Source: an uncultured Methanobrevibacter sp. (lineage in GTDB: Archaea > Methanobacteriota > Methanobacteria > Methanobacteriales > Methanobacteriaceae). From it: DNA of 62,177 nucleotides. A program made the position numbers and the translations under genes. Where the stretch lies: contig NZ_CAMVTE010000014.1 in assembly GCF_947170395.1 (NCBI RefSeq), forward strand, positions 1-62,177, read 5' to 3'. Numbering within the stretch: the first letter of the stretch is position 1; each line of letters opens with the position of its first letter. Shown piece after piece: positions 37,501 to 46,983 of this stretch. A model generated the notes under the pieces. It searched no databases, was not told where the DNA came from, and saw nothing but the letters and a program-made list of their open reading frames with translations.

Positions 37501-40306
37501 TTATAACAATACATTGATTGGCAATGATGTCCTATTCAATTCAACTGATGCATTTGGTATAATACTGAACTCTACTCGCTCAAACAACATCATAAACAAT
37601 AGTATTGACGCTTATGGTGGCAGCATCAACATCATTCTTGATTTGAACTCCACCCGCACTTTGATTGACTCTAACGCTTTCAATGCATTGGGCGGTGATG
37701 TGGTATTTGTCCGTTCGATAAATTCCGAATATGAAAATGTTACAAACAACGGTATTTTTGCAAATGCATCAAATCCGTGTGCTTTAATTGCATCAAACCT
37801 GCATCATGGTTTCGTTGGATTCAATGATATTTTATTGAACGCTTCAAACGCAAACGCATCCCAATCAGCAATCACATATTCTGATTCATCATCAAACAAT
37901 ATGGTGGCCTCAAACAGCATCATATTGTCTTCAAAAGGCATCAACGATTATGCTGTGGTTGTAATTTCAAGTATGGATTCATCAAATGAAATAATCAGGA
38001 ATTATCTTTTAAGCTCAAACGGTTTGAAAAGGGCCAATTCAGCTGTCTTTGCACCTAACTGCCACGTCGATAAGAACACTCCAATGGACGTTTACGTTTC
38101 TGTCGAGGGGGATGACCTCAAGGGTGACGGAAGCTTTTCAAATCCGTATGCAACCATTAGGGGGGCTGTTGAAAAATCCCTAAACCATGCAATAATATGT
38201 GTAGGTGACGGTTATTACAACGAATCCGATATTGTTGTTGATAAGGATTTAACCATCGTTGCAATCAATCCGGGCAATGTTGTGATTGATGCAAACGCAG
38301 GACAGCTGTTTAACATTACCAAAAAGGGAATTTTAACCATTGATTCACTCATAATCCAAAATGCACACAGTAAGATGGGAGGGTCAGTGTTCTTTAACAA
38401 TGGTGATTTGTACATTTGCAATTCAGTAATCTGCAATTCATCAGCATATCATGACAATTCAAATCCTGTTTTCGACAGGGACCTGGTCTATAACGATGGA
38501 GGTCTCTACAGGGGACATACTCAGGACTGCATCAATACTGGAATGGGTGGTGCAATACTCAATAGGGGAAATCTGGTGATTAATTCATCACTGTTTTATG
38601 ACAATCTAGGGCATTGGGGTGGTGTTATAGCAAATTACGGCAAAACATCCATTGATTCATCCCAATTCATTGATAATAAGGGTGTCCATGGCGGGGTCAT
38701 TTATTCAAACTCCAAACAGGATTTGGTAATTGAAAATTCACTTTTCAACGGAAATGTTGCAATTGCGTCAATAGATTACTGTTCACTGGTTATTGTAACT
38801 ACAGTCTGGTCCATTGATGAGGGAAACAGGCATGAGATTCGTTCTGAATGCGGAAATCCTGTCGGTATAGGTGGTGTGGTCTATACTATAGATACCAGCG
38901 TGGAATTGTCAAATTCAACATTTACCTGCAATTCTGCAAGGGTTGGAGGTGTCATTGCAACTTCAGCAGATAGCTTCACATCCATATCATCAACAGACCC
39001 GCAGGTCGATTTGATAATTGATGATTGTTATTTCTCAAACAACCGGGCCAATGATACCCGATCATCTTCAGGTTCAATTGACCTGGGTGATTTCAGCTAT
39101 AACAGGGAACACCATGGGGGTGTTGTTTACGGAACATTCAACAAACTTCACATTACAGATTCAAAATTCCATTCAAACGTCGCAAACGATGACGGTGGTG
39201 CATTATATGCAAAATCCAGTGACGGTAAAATATTGGATAGCGAATTCATATCAAACATAGCGGGAATCAGCGGAGGGGCTTTGGAGCTTTCAAGCAATTT
39301 TGTCATTATGAGAACAATCATCTCAAACAATTCCGCAAGATATGGTGGAGCCATTGAGTACACCACTCCTGTCTATTACGGTCACATTCAGGACAATTTG
39401 AACATTTATAACTCAACAATCTCCCACAATAGGGCATTGAACGTGGGAGGAGCATTCAATGTAGGTGCCGGAAACATTACAATTCGAGATTCCAATATTG
39501 TTGACAATCTTGCTCCGGCATATGAAACAATCCATTCATCATCAAGCAGCAGTCTTGCCATTGACATGAGATACAACTATTGGGGAACTTCCCAAAACGG
39601 ATACACAGGTCCTGATGATTCTGTTTGGAAAGTGGCCAATAACCTTTTCAGGCCATGGTACAAGCAGTGGGTCCACTGGGAACCGAAAACCATTGAAATA
39701 GATCCTGTAAATCCGGTTGAGGTCGATCCGGAAGAACCTGATAATAATCATCCAAGCACTCCTAGTGCAACTGTAAATCCTACCTCCACAGGTTCAAGCA
39801 CTTCAACAGGAACTTCCATTGGAGGAAACGGCAATGGAGCAGGCAACGGAAAATATTCAGGTTCAGGTGATGGCAATAATTTGGGTCCTGGAAGCGGTTC
39901 CGGAAGCGGGTCTTCATTAAGTCCTCTGACAGGACGTGATGAGTACGGCGGCCAGAGCATCATTGGAACATATAATCCTGATGATTCCAACGGCAATTCA
40001 AAAGTTCATGGAACAGTTGATTCAGATAGCTTAAGTAAATCAAACAGTTCCCAGTACAATTCCGACTTGCAGTCTGTCGGTACAACATCAAATGCAGCTT
40101 CAGTGTCTGCCGGTGCAAGTGCCGAATCAGGCGAGTCAGGCAGTAGCTCTTCTGACAGTTCAAGGGCTTATGAGGTTACTAAAAATATTGACGATAACTT
40201 TAATGACAATAATCTTTGGATTGCATTAATTATGATTGCAATTGCATTGATTTTCCTGATTATCGGATTTAGACGAAAACAAAAGGAAAATGAGGATGAA
40301 TATTAA
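34595..40306 (+). CDS. Giant membrane-anchored surface protein with multiple beta-helices (class B)
   Basis: 1,903 residues from ATG 34595, or 1,907 if the upstream AUA at 34583 is used, which I consider likely. Signal peptide to about FAFAADA. Three beta-helix modules open with caps of the same kind: DNYESYFNPRTG (about 72), SNFHQYFDEYG (about 525) and DNFNVYFASDG (about 865). A fourth, starting YVSVEGDDLKGDGS (about 1165), has many GGA/GGV repeats and closes at YNYWGTSQNGYTGP (about 1655). There are no Ig-like repeats. A Ser/Gly/Asn-rich linker (about 1700-1860) leads to one transmembrane helix (WIALIMIAIALIFLIIGF) and a basic tail RRKQKENEDEY, so the protein is held in the cytoplasmic membrane and the linker spans the wall. 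The class C gene starts 13 nt after its stop: an operon. Confidence 0.92.
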   Translation: MLISLIFLSCIVLTLNFAFAADADSCLKNGPQSQDNLSVSEVSAGEQVSVLDSSDNRNLSAGSPKVIEIVQDNYESYFNPRTGKILDDANIASGDILKIGNISGRAFVIDRPLTLMPISPADEISNGFIHLVKGSDGSTITNLTINNTKGTLSIMGVTVGQLHGIWLSNSNNNLIAYNTIRIANTGGVYAMPMGWSSNNRIIYNDMKTYVTSNIIMGECHYNLISHNRIEVLSYSDVSVTNLIYFNPFGHADYSGSPVCRGNVISYNYLKGFCTMPMSIILQCTYVNHDGTVIANNTIFKGSYGVNLRGENVSVYGNTVEGSAIGISVSGSDFCINDNNVSGSSMQSGISATADDGSSGAVFNNILNYTDVVSAMNIGDNVDASNNRITVSNYGIGISIFGNGSNVHNNNIKNRHDAGVSILGNFNTLNSNIINTKSVGVSIPAASTGKRYYNNTIINNRITSESYGVSIEGLVYNSVITDNVIETNATNGINLEITDRLSNTELDNMVNGIILNSTAIVVNDSNFHQYFDEYGYLTYQFPEGKTKIIILTFLTNKNIFFDDKINVISNKQNNLLYDVTITFNGDSEGSLISDFNFINNDRESIVIDHVNDITVSRNNITSIMKKGSVSNSVILIKDVCDDVAVSSNNIYVNSKVKYAYAIDASAINPSNAMMNKRLSKGLSVKDNVIIMISDDVAEAIYNDAIGQSEFLNNKINIISKGYGYGIAFANIMGRLSNITVAENEIVIHSKQMAYLVELHDVDNSVIANNTLYSDCNGSYSVGLYRSNNVSVEGNNISLFAGNLSKISSVSDVLGIGNSPISVISDSSNVTINGNLIYANAANPISLINVSDVGGIDLVVNSFVVDGDNFNVYFASDGLLKSDVIASNSNLLLYNITGGALMIIDKPLNISSFKNTSSVVSLVLCGNASNSTLDNLKLVNSTILLNGTSNVWISNSKIVSNYSNFLTVIGGYNNTLIGNDVLFNSTDAFGIILNSTRSNNIINNSIDAYGGSINIILDLNSTRTLIDSNAFNALGGDVVFVRSINSEYENVTNNGIFANASNPCALIASNLHHGFVGFNDILLNASNANASQSAITYSDSSSNNMVASNSIILSSKGINDYAVVVISSMDSSNEIIRNYLLSSNGLKRANSAVFAPNCHVDKNTPMDVYVSVEGDDLKGDGSFSNPYATIRGAVEKSLNHAIICVGDGYYNESDIVVDKDLTIVAINPGNVVIDANAGQLFNITKKGILTIDSLIIQNAHSKMGGSVFFNNGDLYICNSVICNSSAYHDNSNPVFDRDLVYNDGGLYRGHTQDCINTGMGGAILNRGNLVINSSLFYDNLGHWGGVIANYGKTSIDSSQFIDNKGVHGGVIYSNSKQDLVIENSLFNGNVAIASIDYCSLVIVTTVWSIDEGNRHEIRSECGNPVGIGGVVYTIDTSVELSNSTFTCNSARVGGVIATSADSFTSISSTDPQVDLIIDDCYFSNNRANDTRSSSGSIDLGDFSYNREHHGGVVYGTFNKLHITDSKFHSNVANDDGGALYAKSSDGKILDSEFISNIAGISGGALELSSNFVIMRTIISNNSARYGGAIEYTTPVYYGHIQDNLNIYNSTISHNRALNVGGAFNVGAGNITIRDSNIVDNLAPAYETIHSSSSSSLAIDMRYNYWGTSQNGYTGPDDSVWKVANNLFRPWYKQWVHWEPKTIEIDPVNPVEVDPEEPDNNHPSTPSATVNPTSTGSSTSTGTSIGGNGNGAGNGKYSGSGDGNNLGPGSGSGSGSSLSPLTGRDEYGGQSIIGTYNPDDSNGNSKVHGTVDSDSLSKSNSSQYNSDLQSVGTTSNAASVSAGASAESGESGSSSSDSSRAYEVTKNIDDNFNDNNLWIALIMIAIALIFLIIGFRRKQKENEDEY

Positions 40307-40319
40307 ACGGGGTGTTATG

Positions 40320-43300
40320 ATGTTAAATAAAAGATTTATTCCGATTCTGGTGGTTTTTATTATACTGTTATCCTCCATGATGGCAGTCAGTGCAAATGAT
40401 GGCAATGTCACATCAGATGAAGGCGTTCACCAGACTGTCTACGTCAGCCCAGATGGAGATGACCAGTGGGGTAACGGAAGTTCAGATGCTCCGTATTTGT
40501 CAATTGGATATGCTGTTGAAAGCGCATCAAACAATTCCAGAATCATTCTGATGGATGGGGTTTATAAGGGTGACTTGAATACGAAGATTATCATAAACAA
40601 AAATGTCATAATAGAATCAAATTCTTCAGGAGTAACAATCAACGGAGAAAAGAAAAATTACTTCTTTAATGTTAATAAGGATTCATCACTGGTCTTGAAC
40701 AATATCAGATTCATCAACGGATACACTGATTCCTACCTTCAGCTGGGAGTCATAAACAATCAGGGAAAACTGCTTGTCAACAACTCTTCATTCAAATCCA
40801 TGGAAACTGTCATGTCCACATTTTTCAATGAAGGGGAACTGATTATGGACAATGTTGATGTAAGCGGTTCCAATTCCAAAAACATGGCATTGACACTTAC
40901 AAATCTGGGCAAATGTACCATTTCAAATTCTAAACTGACAGATCCAGATTCAAATAATTTGAATACGGTTTATAATTTCAAAAATATCACAATTATCAAC
41001 TCTCAGATAACATCCCTCAGTTCAAATACAAACTATGATGAATTCAATTATAAAAAGGCGTTCATTCTTATTGAAAATTCCACATTGGCCACAATTGAAT
41101 TTGAAAACGCAAGCAGCACAATATTGGATTCAAACATAAATGCAAGAGCATATTTCAAAAACATGAGTGTCTATGTTTCAGGCACAGTGTTCAGGGCGGA
41201 TTCATCATGGACAGTAATGTCAGTCTTTTACACTGATTTCACAGCCAAAAATTGTGTTTTCAAACCTTATGTATCTGCAGACCATTCAAACTTAAACATT
41301 ACCTACAGCATAATTCTGGATACAATCAGCGGAAGCGGCAGGTCAGGTTACCTGTATGCTCCTCACAACTGGTGGGCAAAGAATGCCGGACCTTCATACA
41401 CCTACTTCAACAATAATTCAATCAGCGATTGGGCGGTATTGACATTTGAAGCGGAAGATAATAATCTGTCCGTCGGAACTGACTCCAGATTCATCGCTTC
41501 ATTCAAGTGGTATGATGGAAACATCACTACTGAGTTTAAAGACAATGAAAGCCTGCCTTACAGGCCAATTTCCTTTGAAGCCCAAAGCGGAAGATTCCTG
41601 TATTCTTCAGGTGTAATTTCACGCAGTTTCAGCAATTACCTGGTTGGAAATGTTCTTGATTGTAATGTTTTTGCCATTGTCGACAATCAGAGAGTTTCAA
41701 TGACAATCGGAAAGGGACTTTCTGCATACACATATTTCGTATCCCCTTCAGGAACCAACACTCCTGATAGTGGAACTCTTGAAAAACCGTTCAAATCAAT
41801 CAAATATGCCATAGGACGTGTTGGAAACGGAAATACAATCTGTCTTCTTGAAGGAGTATACAGAAACAATGCAAACTCTGAAATTTCCGTTGAAAAAAAT
41901 ATCACTCTTGTGGGACTTGGCGATGTATTATTGAGCAGGGCTAACGACAAGACAATGTTTTATGTAAGGGAATGGGGAAGTCTGACAATCGTCAATGCCA
42001 AAATCACAGTAGCCAATGATGATTTCCACAACAACATATTCCAGGTTGTCGGAGGAGACCTGACTTTAATCAACTGCAGCGTTTATGACGTCAAATCAGA
42101 TGCTGTTATTTCAGCAAGTTTCGGAAATGAGAAAAATGCTGCTGTCAATATTATCAATTCCAGTTTTTCAAAAATCAGAGGTGCGGTGGTAAGCGGTACT
42201 GCCAAAACCCATGTTGATAACAGTTCATTTGAAAAGGTATCAAACTACTATTACACAAGAGGTCTTGAAAGCTACAATACCGTATTTTCAGTTACATCCT
42301 ACATTGAAATATTCAATTCAATGTTTAAGGAAAATACGGTTGGAATTGTCAATCTCCATCCGTTCTATTACTCATCAGCATCAAATTCAATGCTTGGTGC
42401 CGTTGATATCGAACGTCCTGGAGGAATATATGCCTATGTTGTAAACTCAACTTTCATAGGCAACGTTTTCAACGATATTGATTCTTCATACACCTCAAAC
42501 GGTGTCGGATTTAATATATATGACCGCTACGGCTCTTTTGACGGATGCATAATCAACTCTACATTCCTGGCCAACAAGGGTAAAATAGCCGTTGTAAATC
42601 AGGTTGTTTCATCATCATTCATCAACAATACAGGTCAGGCTTACGGCGGTCAGCCTTTGGTTGAGGCTGTATCAATTGAAGATTCTCTGTTTGTGGGAAA
42701 TTTAAACCAGTATGTCGACGGTGACGGTGCATACATAGGAGAGGGAATAGCATCAGCAAATTCAATTTTAAACTCAACATTCATCAATAACAGGGCTTCA
42801 TTCGGCGGGGCTGTTTCCAACACCAAAACAATCCATTATTGTGTTTTTGTAAACAATACTGCCAAATATGCAGGTAATGATGTCTATTCCGCTGAAGGTG
42901 ATGTGGATTACTCAACCAACTGGTGGGGAGACAACCAAAAGCCCGACTCACAAAACATTTTCATCTTTTTGGGAAATCTGAAACTGACAGACTGGGTTGT
43001 AATGTCTTTGGAATCCCGTTCAGCATATGTCATTGAAGCTTCACTTGACCGAGTCATGGACGTTGATGGTAACATACGCAAGTTGGAATACAGCATTCCT
43101 GTAAGGCCGATTTATTTCAGAGCTGATGGAGCTAATGTCACACCTGAAATTGCATTTACATATGCTAACACAGCTTCTGCAAATCTGAGCTATGATGAAA
43201 ATGCAAGTGACTTCAGGGCCTATGCAATAATCGACAATCAGATGATGGATGTGGATGTAAGAAACTCTAACACCCGCATAATCATGGAAAATGTAACCGT

Positions 43301-46300
43301 AAAAGGAAGCAACGGCAAATTTGAAGTTGACCTGATTAACGTTAACGGTTATAAGATATCCAACCAGACACTGTTTGTCGAATTGAGCGATTCAAACGGA
43401 ACCAAAAAACTTTTCAATGTTCTAACAGATGACAATGGTCATGCAAGCTTTGACATTGACTGCCCTGTGGGAAAATATGAGGTTCTGGTTACATATCTCG
43501 GAAACGGATTTTTTGAAAAGTCAAATGCAACCGCCCAAATTGAGGTTATTGTATCAAATACCAGATTAATATCATATAATTACACATATTACGGTAAAAA
43601 CAATAAGTTTCATGGAATATTGCAGGATGAAAACGGCAGAAATCTGGTCAATTTCCCTCTTTCATTTACAATTGAAGACTCAAACGGCAATTCCAAAACA
43701 ATAGTTGCAAACACTGACATTTATGGCCGTGCAGATGTGATTTTGAGTTTGGATTTGGGAGAATATGACATCAGGATTGATTATCTTGGCGATTCATGGT
43801 ACATGCCAAGTTCATCCAGTGCCCACATCATTATAAAACCTGCCAACACAGTTATTGTTGCTGAAAACAAAACATTGCACGGTATCGCAAATGAATATGG
43901 CATCATCCTGAAGGACGTTTACGGAAATCTGATTTCAGAAGAAAACATTGAAGTGACAATAAGTGACGGTAAGCAGTCAGATAAATTCATACTAAAGACT
44001 GGTGATGACGGCGTTGCAAGACTGACAATAAACTATGTTCCTGGATCATACACGATTAAGGCAAGCTATCTGGGAGATAAGATTTACAGCCCTTCCAGCG
44101 GAGAGGCCGTAATCAATATAGAAAAGGTTCAGACCATGGTTTCAGGATTCCACTATAAGATAATTCCTCTAAACGGATTTTACACTGTTGTCTTAAGTGA
44201 CATTTATGGCCACCGCATCAGCAATGAAACAGTAACTCTTAATTGCTACAGGGGCCAGCTGATTAAAACTTTCACAGGAACTACCGATGCAAATGGGGAA
44301 GTTTCATTTTTCATCGATTTGGATGAGGCAACCTATTTGGCAACCCTTGATTATGAAGGAAGCACATGGTACGAGGATTCTACAAATGCAGCAACAATTG
44401 TTGTCAGTAAGGATGTGGCTTTCGAGTCAATCCATATCAATTCAACAGATTTAGTCCAATACTATGGTGAAAACAAGTTCTTTATAATAGAATTCAATGA
44501 TCCGAATGCATACAGCCAGTATGGAAAAACCATCGTTGTCACAATAGCTTCAAAAACATGGTCAAAGGCATATGAGGTATATACCGATGCATTCGGTATG
44601 GCAAGGCTTCAAATCAAATTGGACCCTGGTGAATACAACATTACCTACAGATATTCCAATCCTTATTATGACATTTACGGAAACGGAAGTAACAAAATAA
44701 CAGTGTTCAGAATGCCTGTTTTGATGCTTGCAAATGATTTGATAATCAAATCCGCACAAAACAATGTTTATGAAGTATCTCTTCGTGATGTAAACAACAT
44801 TCCACTTAAAAACCTCCAGGTTTTAATGGAAATAAACGGTGAGGAGCATGTAATCACAACAAATGACAACGGAATTGCAAGCCTGCTTGTCAACCTTGAC
44901 ATTGGCGAATATAACATTACATATTCCGTTGACAATCCTAATTACCCGCCTGCATCAGGCACTTCCAGGATTATGGTAGTCGACAGCGACAAGACCTCTT
45001 CAAAACTGGTTGCCAATGACGTGGAAGCCCGTGACGATGAAGTGATCAATCTTACAGTTATGTTGAGGGATTTACTGGACAAACCAATATCTGCTTCAAA
45101 AATATATGTTGAAATATTGGATTTGGAAGGCCAATCCGTCAAAAACGTTTCCGCAAACACCGACAGGGATGGTTTTGCTGTTTTCAATGTCAACCTTGAA
45201 TATGGAAGCTATTTGTATAGGGCAACCTATTTGGGAAATGACCTTTATCTTGCAAGCGGTTGTGTAAATACAATCAATGTCCAATCTTCTGACAACCGTA
45301 CAAAAACAGTGCTCTTTAAGTCAGAAACAAAAATAAACAAAAACGAAAGGTTTTACATATCCCTGGCCGATGTAAACGGCACACCATTGCAGGACAGACA
45401 AATCAGATTTTCAATTGGAAATGAGACTTACCTTGCCAATACTGACGGTTCCGGCAAAGCCTATTTGAATGCAAACCTGATTCCTGGAAAATATGTTGTA
45501 AAGGCAGTATTTGACGGTGATGAATCATATAAACCGGTTTACGCTTCAGCAAATCTTGTTGTCACCGGCAGTCTGACACAGCTCAACGCCCAAAAGCTGG
45601 TTAAATATTACAGAAACGGAACCCAGTTCCACGCTCAGCTATTGGATAAAAACGACAGGCCTATGGCAAAAAGAACAGTTTCAGTCATCCTGGACAATGC
45701 AACCTATAACTGCACAACAGATGAAAACGGATGGATTACACTGGCAGTTGACTTGAAACCTGGCCATTATGACGTTGAATGTTACTATTGGGGTGAAAAT
45801 CCTGATGAAAATTCATTCGATAAAACCACAATAGACGTCTTGATGACTGTAATCGGTCACAATGAAATAAAATATTATGGTCAAACACCATACATGTCAT
45901 TTAAGTTTTTAAATGGAGCGGGAGAGCTTATTAAAAACACTGAATTCGTAATTGGTGTTGACGGAAAGAATTATGTTGCAAGAACAGACAGCGAAGGCAT
46001 ATTTGATTTGAATATTGTCCTGGATTCCGGAATGCATGTCATTTCAGCCAACAATCCTTATGATGGCTTGTATATGAATTATACCTTGGAAATCCTTCCT
46101 ACAATCGAGACCAACTCCATAGTTAAGGTTTTAGGTGACGGATGGAATTATCTTATTCGCCTTTACGATACAAACGGTTCTGTTCTGGCGAATGCTTCAG
46201 TCGATATAATCATAGATGGTTTAAAGCATGTTAAAACATCAGACAGTAACGGTGAAATCAGATTGAATATGGAAATGACTCCAAAAACATATCTTGTAAC

Positions 46301-46859
46301 TGTCATAAATCCCGTATCAAAAGAATACGCTGAAAAATCAATCAAGGTTCTCCATCCTATATCTCAAAACAAGGATTTGACTATGTATTACAATAGCGGG
46401 TCCAAATTCACTGTTCGCATTCTCACTTCCGGAGGAAAGCCAATCGGCGAGGGTAAAACAGTAACTTTCAAGGTAGCCGGAAAAACATACAATGTCAAAA
46501 CGGATAAGAACGGTTACGCTTCATTGAAAATAAATCTGAAACCGGGTTCCTATAAGATTATATCCAAATATAAGGGCCGTCAGGTTACAAACAAGATTAC
46601 CGTTAAGCCTACTCTGATAACTAAAAACGTTAATCAGAATTCCCACACAGTGAAATTCACAGCAAAGCTTCTAAACAACAAAGGTAAGGTCTTGTCAGGC
46701 AAAAAGGTAACCTTCAAGTTCAAAAATAAAAAATATACTGCCAAAACAAATTCCAAAGGGATAGCTACAATTAAATTGACTTTGAAAAAAGGAAAATATT
46801 CCATCACTTCAAGTTACGGCAGTATGAATAACAAAAATACGATTGTCATCAAGAAATAA
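40320..46859 (+). CDS. Giant surface protein with two beta-helices and long Ig-like stalk (class C)
   Basis: About 2,179 residues. Signal peptide MLNKRFIPILVVF to about SMMAVSAND. Two beta-helices: the first opens with YVSPDGDDQWGNGSS (about 40) and closes with HNWWAKNAG; the second opens with YFVSPSGTNTPDSG (about 471) and closes with TNWWGDNQK (about 870). From about 980 a stalk of roughly a dozen Ig-like/transthyretin-like units follows, each with TDxxG in the middle and Y(L/E)G-type endings. The last about 180 residues are Lys-rich (LSGKKVTFKFKNKKYTAK) and end in KK, without the class A 'ERGGNF' segment or a membrane helix. ATG 40320 is chosen because CGGGGTG (40308-40314) lies 5 nt upstream; the in-frame ATG 40290 lies inside the previous gene. 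It is transcribed with the class B gene. Confidence 0.92.
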   Translation: MLNKRFIPILVVFIILLSSMMAVSANDGNVTSDEGVHQTVYVSPDGDDQWGNGSSDAPYLSIGYAVESASNNSRIILMDGVYKGDLNTKIIINKNVIIESNSSGVTINGEKKNYFFNVNKDSSLVLNNIRFINGYTDSYLQLGVINNQGKLLVNNSSFKSMETVMSTFFNEGELIMDNVDVSGSNSKNMALTLTNLGKCTISNSKLTDPDSNNLNTVYNFKNITIINSQITSLSSNTNYDEFNYKKAFILIENSTLATIEFENASSTILDSNINARAYFKNMSVYVSGTVFRADSSWTVMSVFYTDFTAKNCVFKPYVSADHSNLNITYSIILDTISGSGRSGYLYAPHNWWAKNAGPSYTYFNNNSISDWAVLTFEAEDNNLSVGTDSRFIASFKWYDGNITTEFKDNESLPYRPISFEAQSGRFLYSSGVISRSFSNYLVGNVLDCNVFAIVDNQRVSMTIGKGLSAYTYFVSPSGTNTPDSGTLEKPFKSIKYAIGRVGNGNTICLLEGVYRNNANSEISVEKNITLVGLGDVLLSRANDKTMFYVREWGSLTIVNAKITVANDDFHNNIFQVVGGDLTLINCSVYDVKSDAVISASFGNEKNAAVNIINSSFSKIRGAVVSGTAKTHVDNSSFEKVSNYYYTRGLESYNTVFSVTSYIEIFNSMFKENTVGIVNLHPFYYSSASNSMLGAVDIERPGGIYAYVVNSTFIGNVFNDIDSSYTSNGVGFNIYDRYGSFDGCIINSTFLANKGKIAVVNQVVSSSFINNTGQAYGGQPLVEAVSIEDSLFVGNLNQYVDGDGAYIGEGIASANSILNSTFINNRASFGGAVSNTKTIHYCVFVNNTAKYAGNDVYSAEGDVDYSTNWWGDNQKPDSQNIFIFLGNLKLTDWVVMSLESRSAYVIEASLDRVMDVDGNIRKLEYSIPVRPIYFRADGANVTPEIAFTYANTASANLSYDENASDFRAYAIIDNQMMDVDVRNSNTRIIMENVTVKGSNGKFEVDLINVNGYKISNQTLFVELSDSNGTKKLFNVLTDDNGHASFDIDCPVGKYEVLVTYLGNGFFEKSNATAQIEVIVSNTRLISYNYTYYGKNNKFHGILQDENGRNLVNFPLSFTIEDSNGNSKTIVANTDIYGRADVILSLDLGEYDIRIDYLGDSWYMPSSSSAHIIIKPANTVIVAENKTLHGIANEYGIILKDVYGNLISEENIEVTISDGKQSDKFILKTGDDGVARLTINYVPGSYTIKASYLGDKIYSPSSGEAVINIEKVQTMVSGFHYKIIPLNGFYTVVLSDIYGHRISNETVTLNCYRGQLIKTFTGTTDANGEVSFFIDLDEATYLATLDYEGSTWYEDSTNAATIVVSKDVAFESIHINSTDLVQYYGENKFFIIEFNDPNAYSQYGKTIVVTIASKTWSKAYEVYTDAFGMARLQIKLDPGEYNITYRYSNPYYDIYGNGSNKITVFRMPVLMLANDLIIKSAQNNVYEVSLRDVNNIPLKNLQVLMEINGEEHVITTNDNGIASLLVNLDIGEYNITYSVDNPNYPPASGTSRIMVVDSDKTSSKLVANDVEARDDEVINLTVMLRDLLDKPISASKIYVEILDLEGQSVKNVSANTDRDGFAVFNVNLEYGSYLYRATYLGNDLYLASGCVNTINVQSSDNRTKTVLFKSETKINKNERFYISLADVNGTPLQDRQIRFSIGNETYLANTDGSGKAYLNANLIPGKYVVKAVFDGDESYKPVYASANLVVTGSLTQLNAQKLVKYYRNGTQFHAQLLDKNDRPMAKRTVSVILDNATYNCTTDENGWITLAVDLKPGHYDVECYYWGENPDENSFDKTTIDVLMTVIGHNEIKYYGQTPYMSFKFLNGAGELIKNTEFVIGVDGKNYVARTDSEGIFDLNIVLDSGMHVISANNPYDGLYMNYTLEILPTIETNSIVKVLGDGWNYLIRLYDTNGSVLANASVDIIIDGLKHVKTSDSNGEIRLNMEMTPKTYLVTVINPVSKEYAEKSIKVLHPISQNKDLTMYYNSGSKFTVRILTSGGKPIGEGKTVTFKVAGKTYNVKTDKNGYASLKINLKPGSYKIISKYKGRQVTNKITVKPTLITKNVNQNSHTVKFTAKLLNNKGKVLSGKKVTFKFKNKKYTAKTNSKGIATIKLTLKKGKYSITSSYGSMNNKNTIVIKK

Positions 46860-46885
46860 TTTTTTTTGACAATCCTTTTTTTTCC
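46860..46885 (+). terminator. Probable T-run terminator without hairpin
   Basis: Two oligo-T runs directly after the TAA stop (about 46861-46867 and 46876-46883). This is the usual archaeal intrinsic terminator form and contrasts with the hairpins after class A genes. Confidence 0.5.
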
Positions 46886-46898
46886 TTCTGTAATAATG

Positions 46899-46975
46899 TT
46901 TAAATATCTTCTTTTTAATATATACTTAATAAGTATTCAATTATATTTGAATACTTAATTTGTTATATAGAGGTC
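46899..46975 (+). promoter_or_regulatory. Promoter with a perfect 11-bp palindrome at the predicted transcription start
   Basis: TAAGTATTCAA (46930-46940) and TTGAATACTTA (46947-46957) are perfectly complementary with a 6-nt spacer. A TATA candidate TTTAAATA (46899-46906) would place the transcription start near 46930; AATATATA (46917-46924) is an alternative and would place it inside the palindrome. Either an operator overlapping the start or a 5' hairpin fits. GAGGTC (46970-46975) is the ribosome binding site. Confidence 0.6.
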
Positions 46976-46983
46976 GATTGAAA

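Noticed and set aside
39900-39960. Possible sortase-type anchor near LSPLTGRDEYGG in the class B protein at 34595
   Set aside because: It is not LPxTG, lies about 120 residues before the membrane helix, and is inside a Ser/Gly-rich linker.
46960-46983. TTG 46960 as start of the 46984 gene
   Set aside because: It would place the GAGGTC binding site inside the coding region and add residues before an already complete signal peptide.
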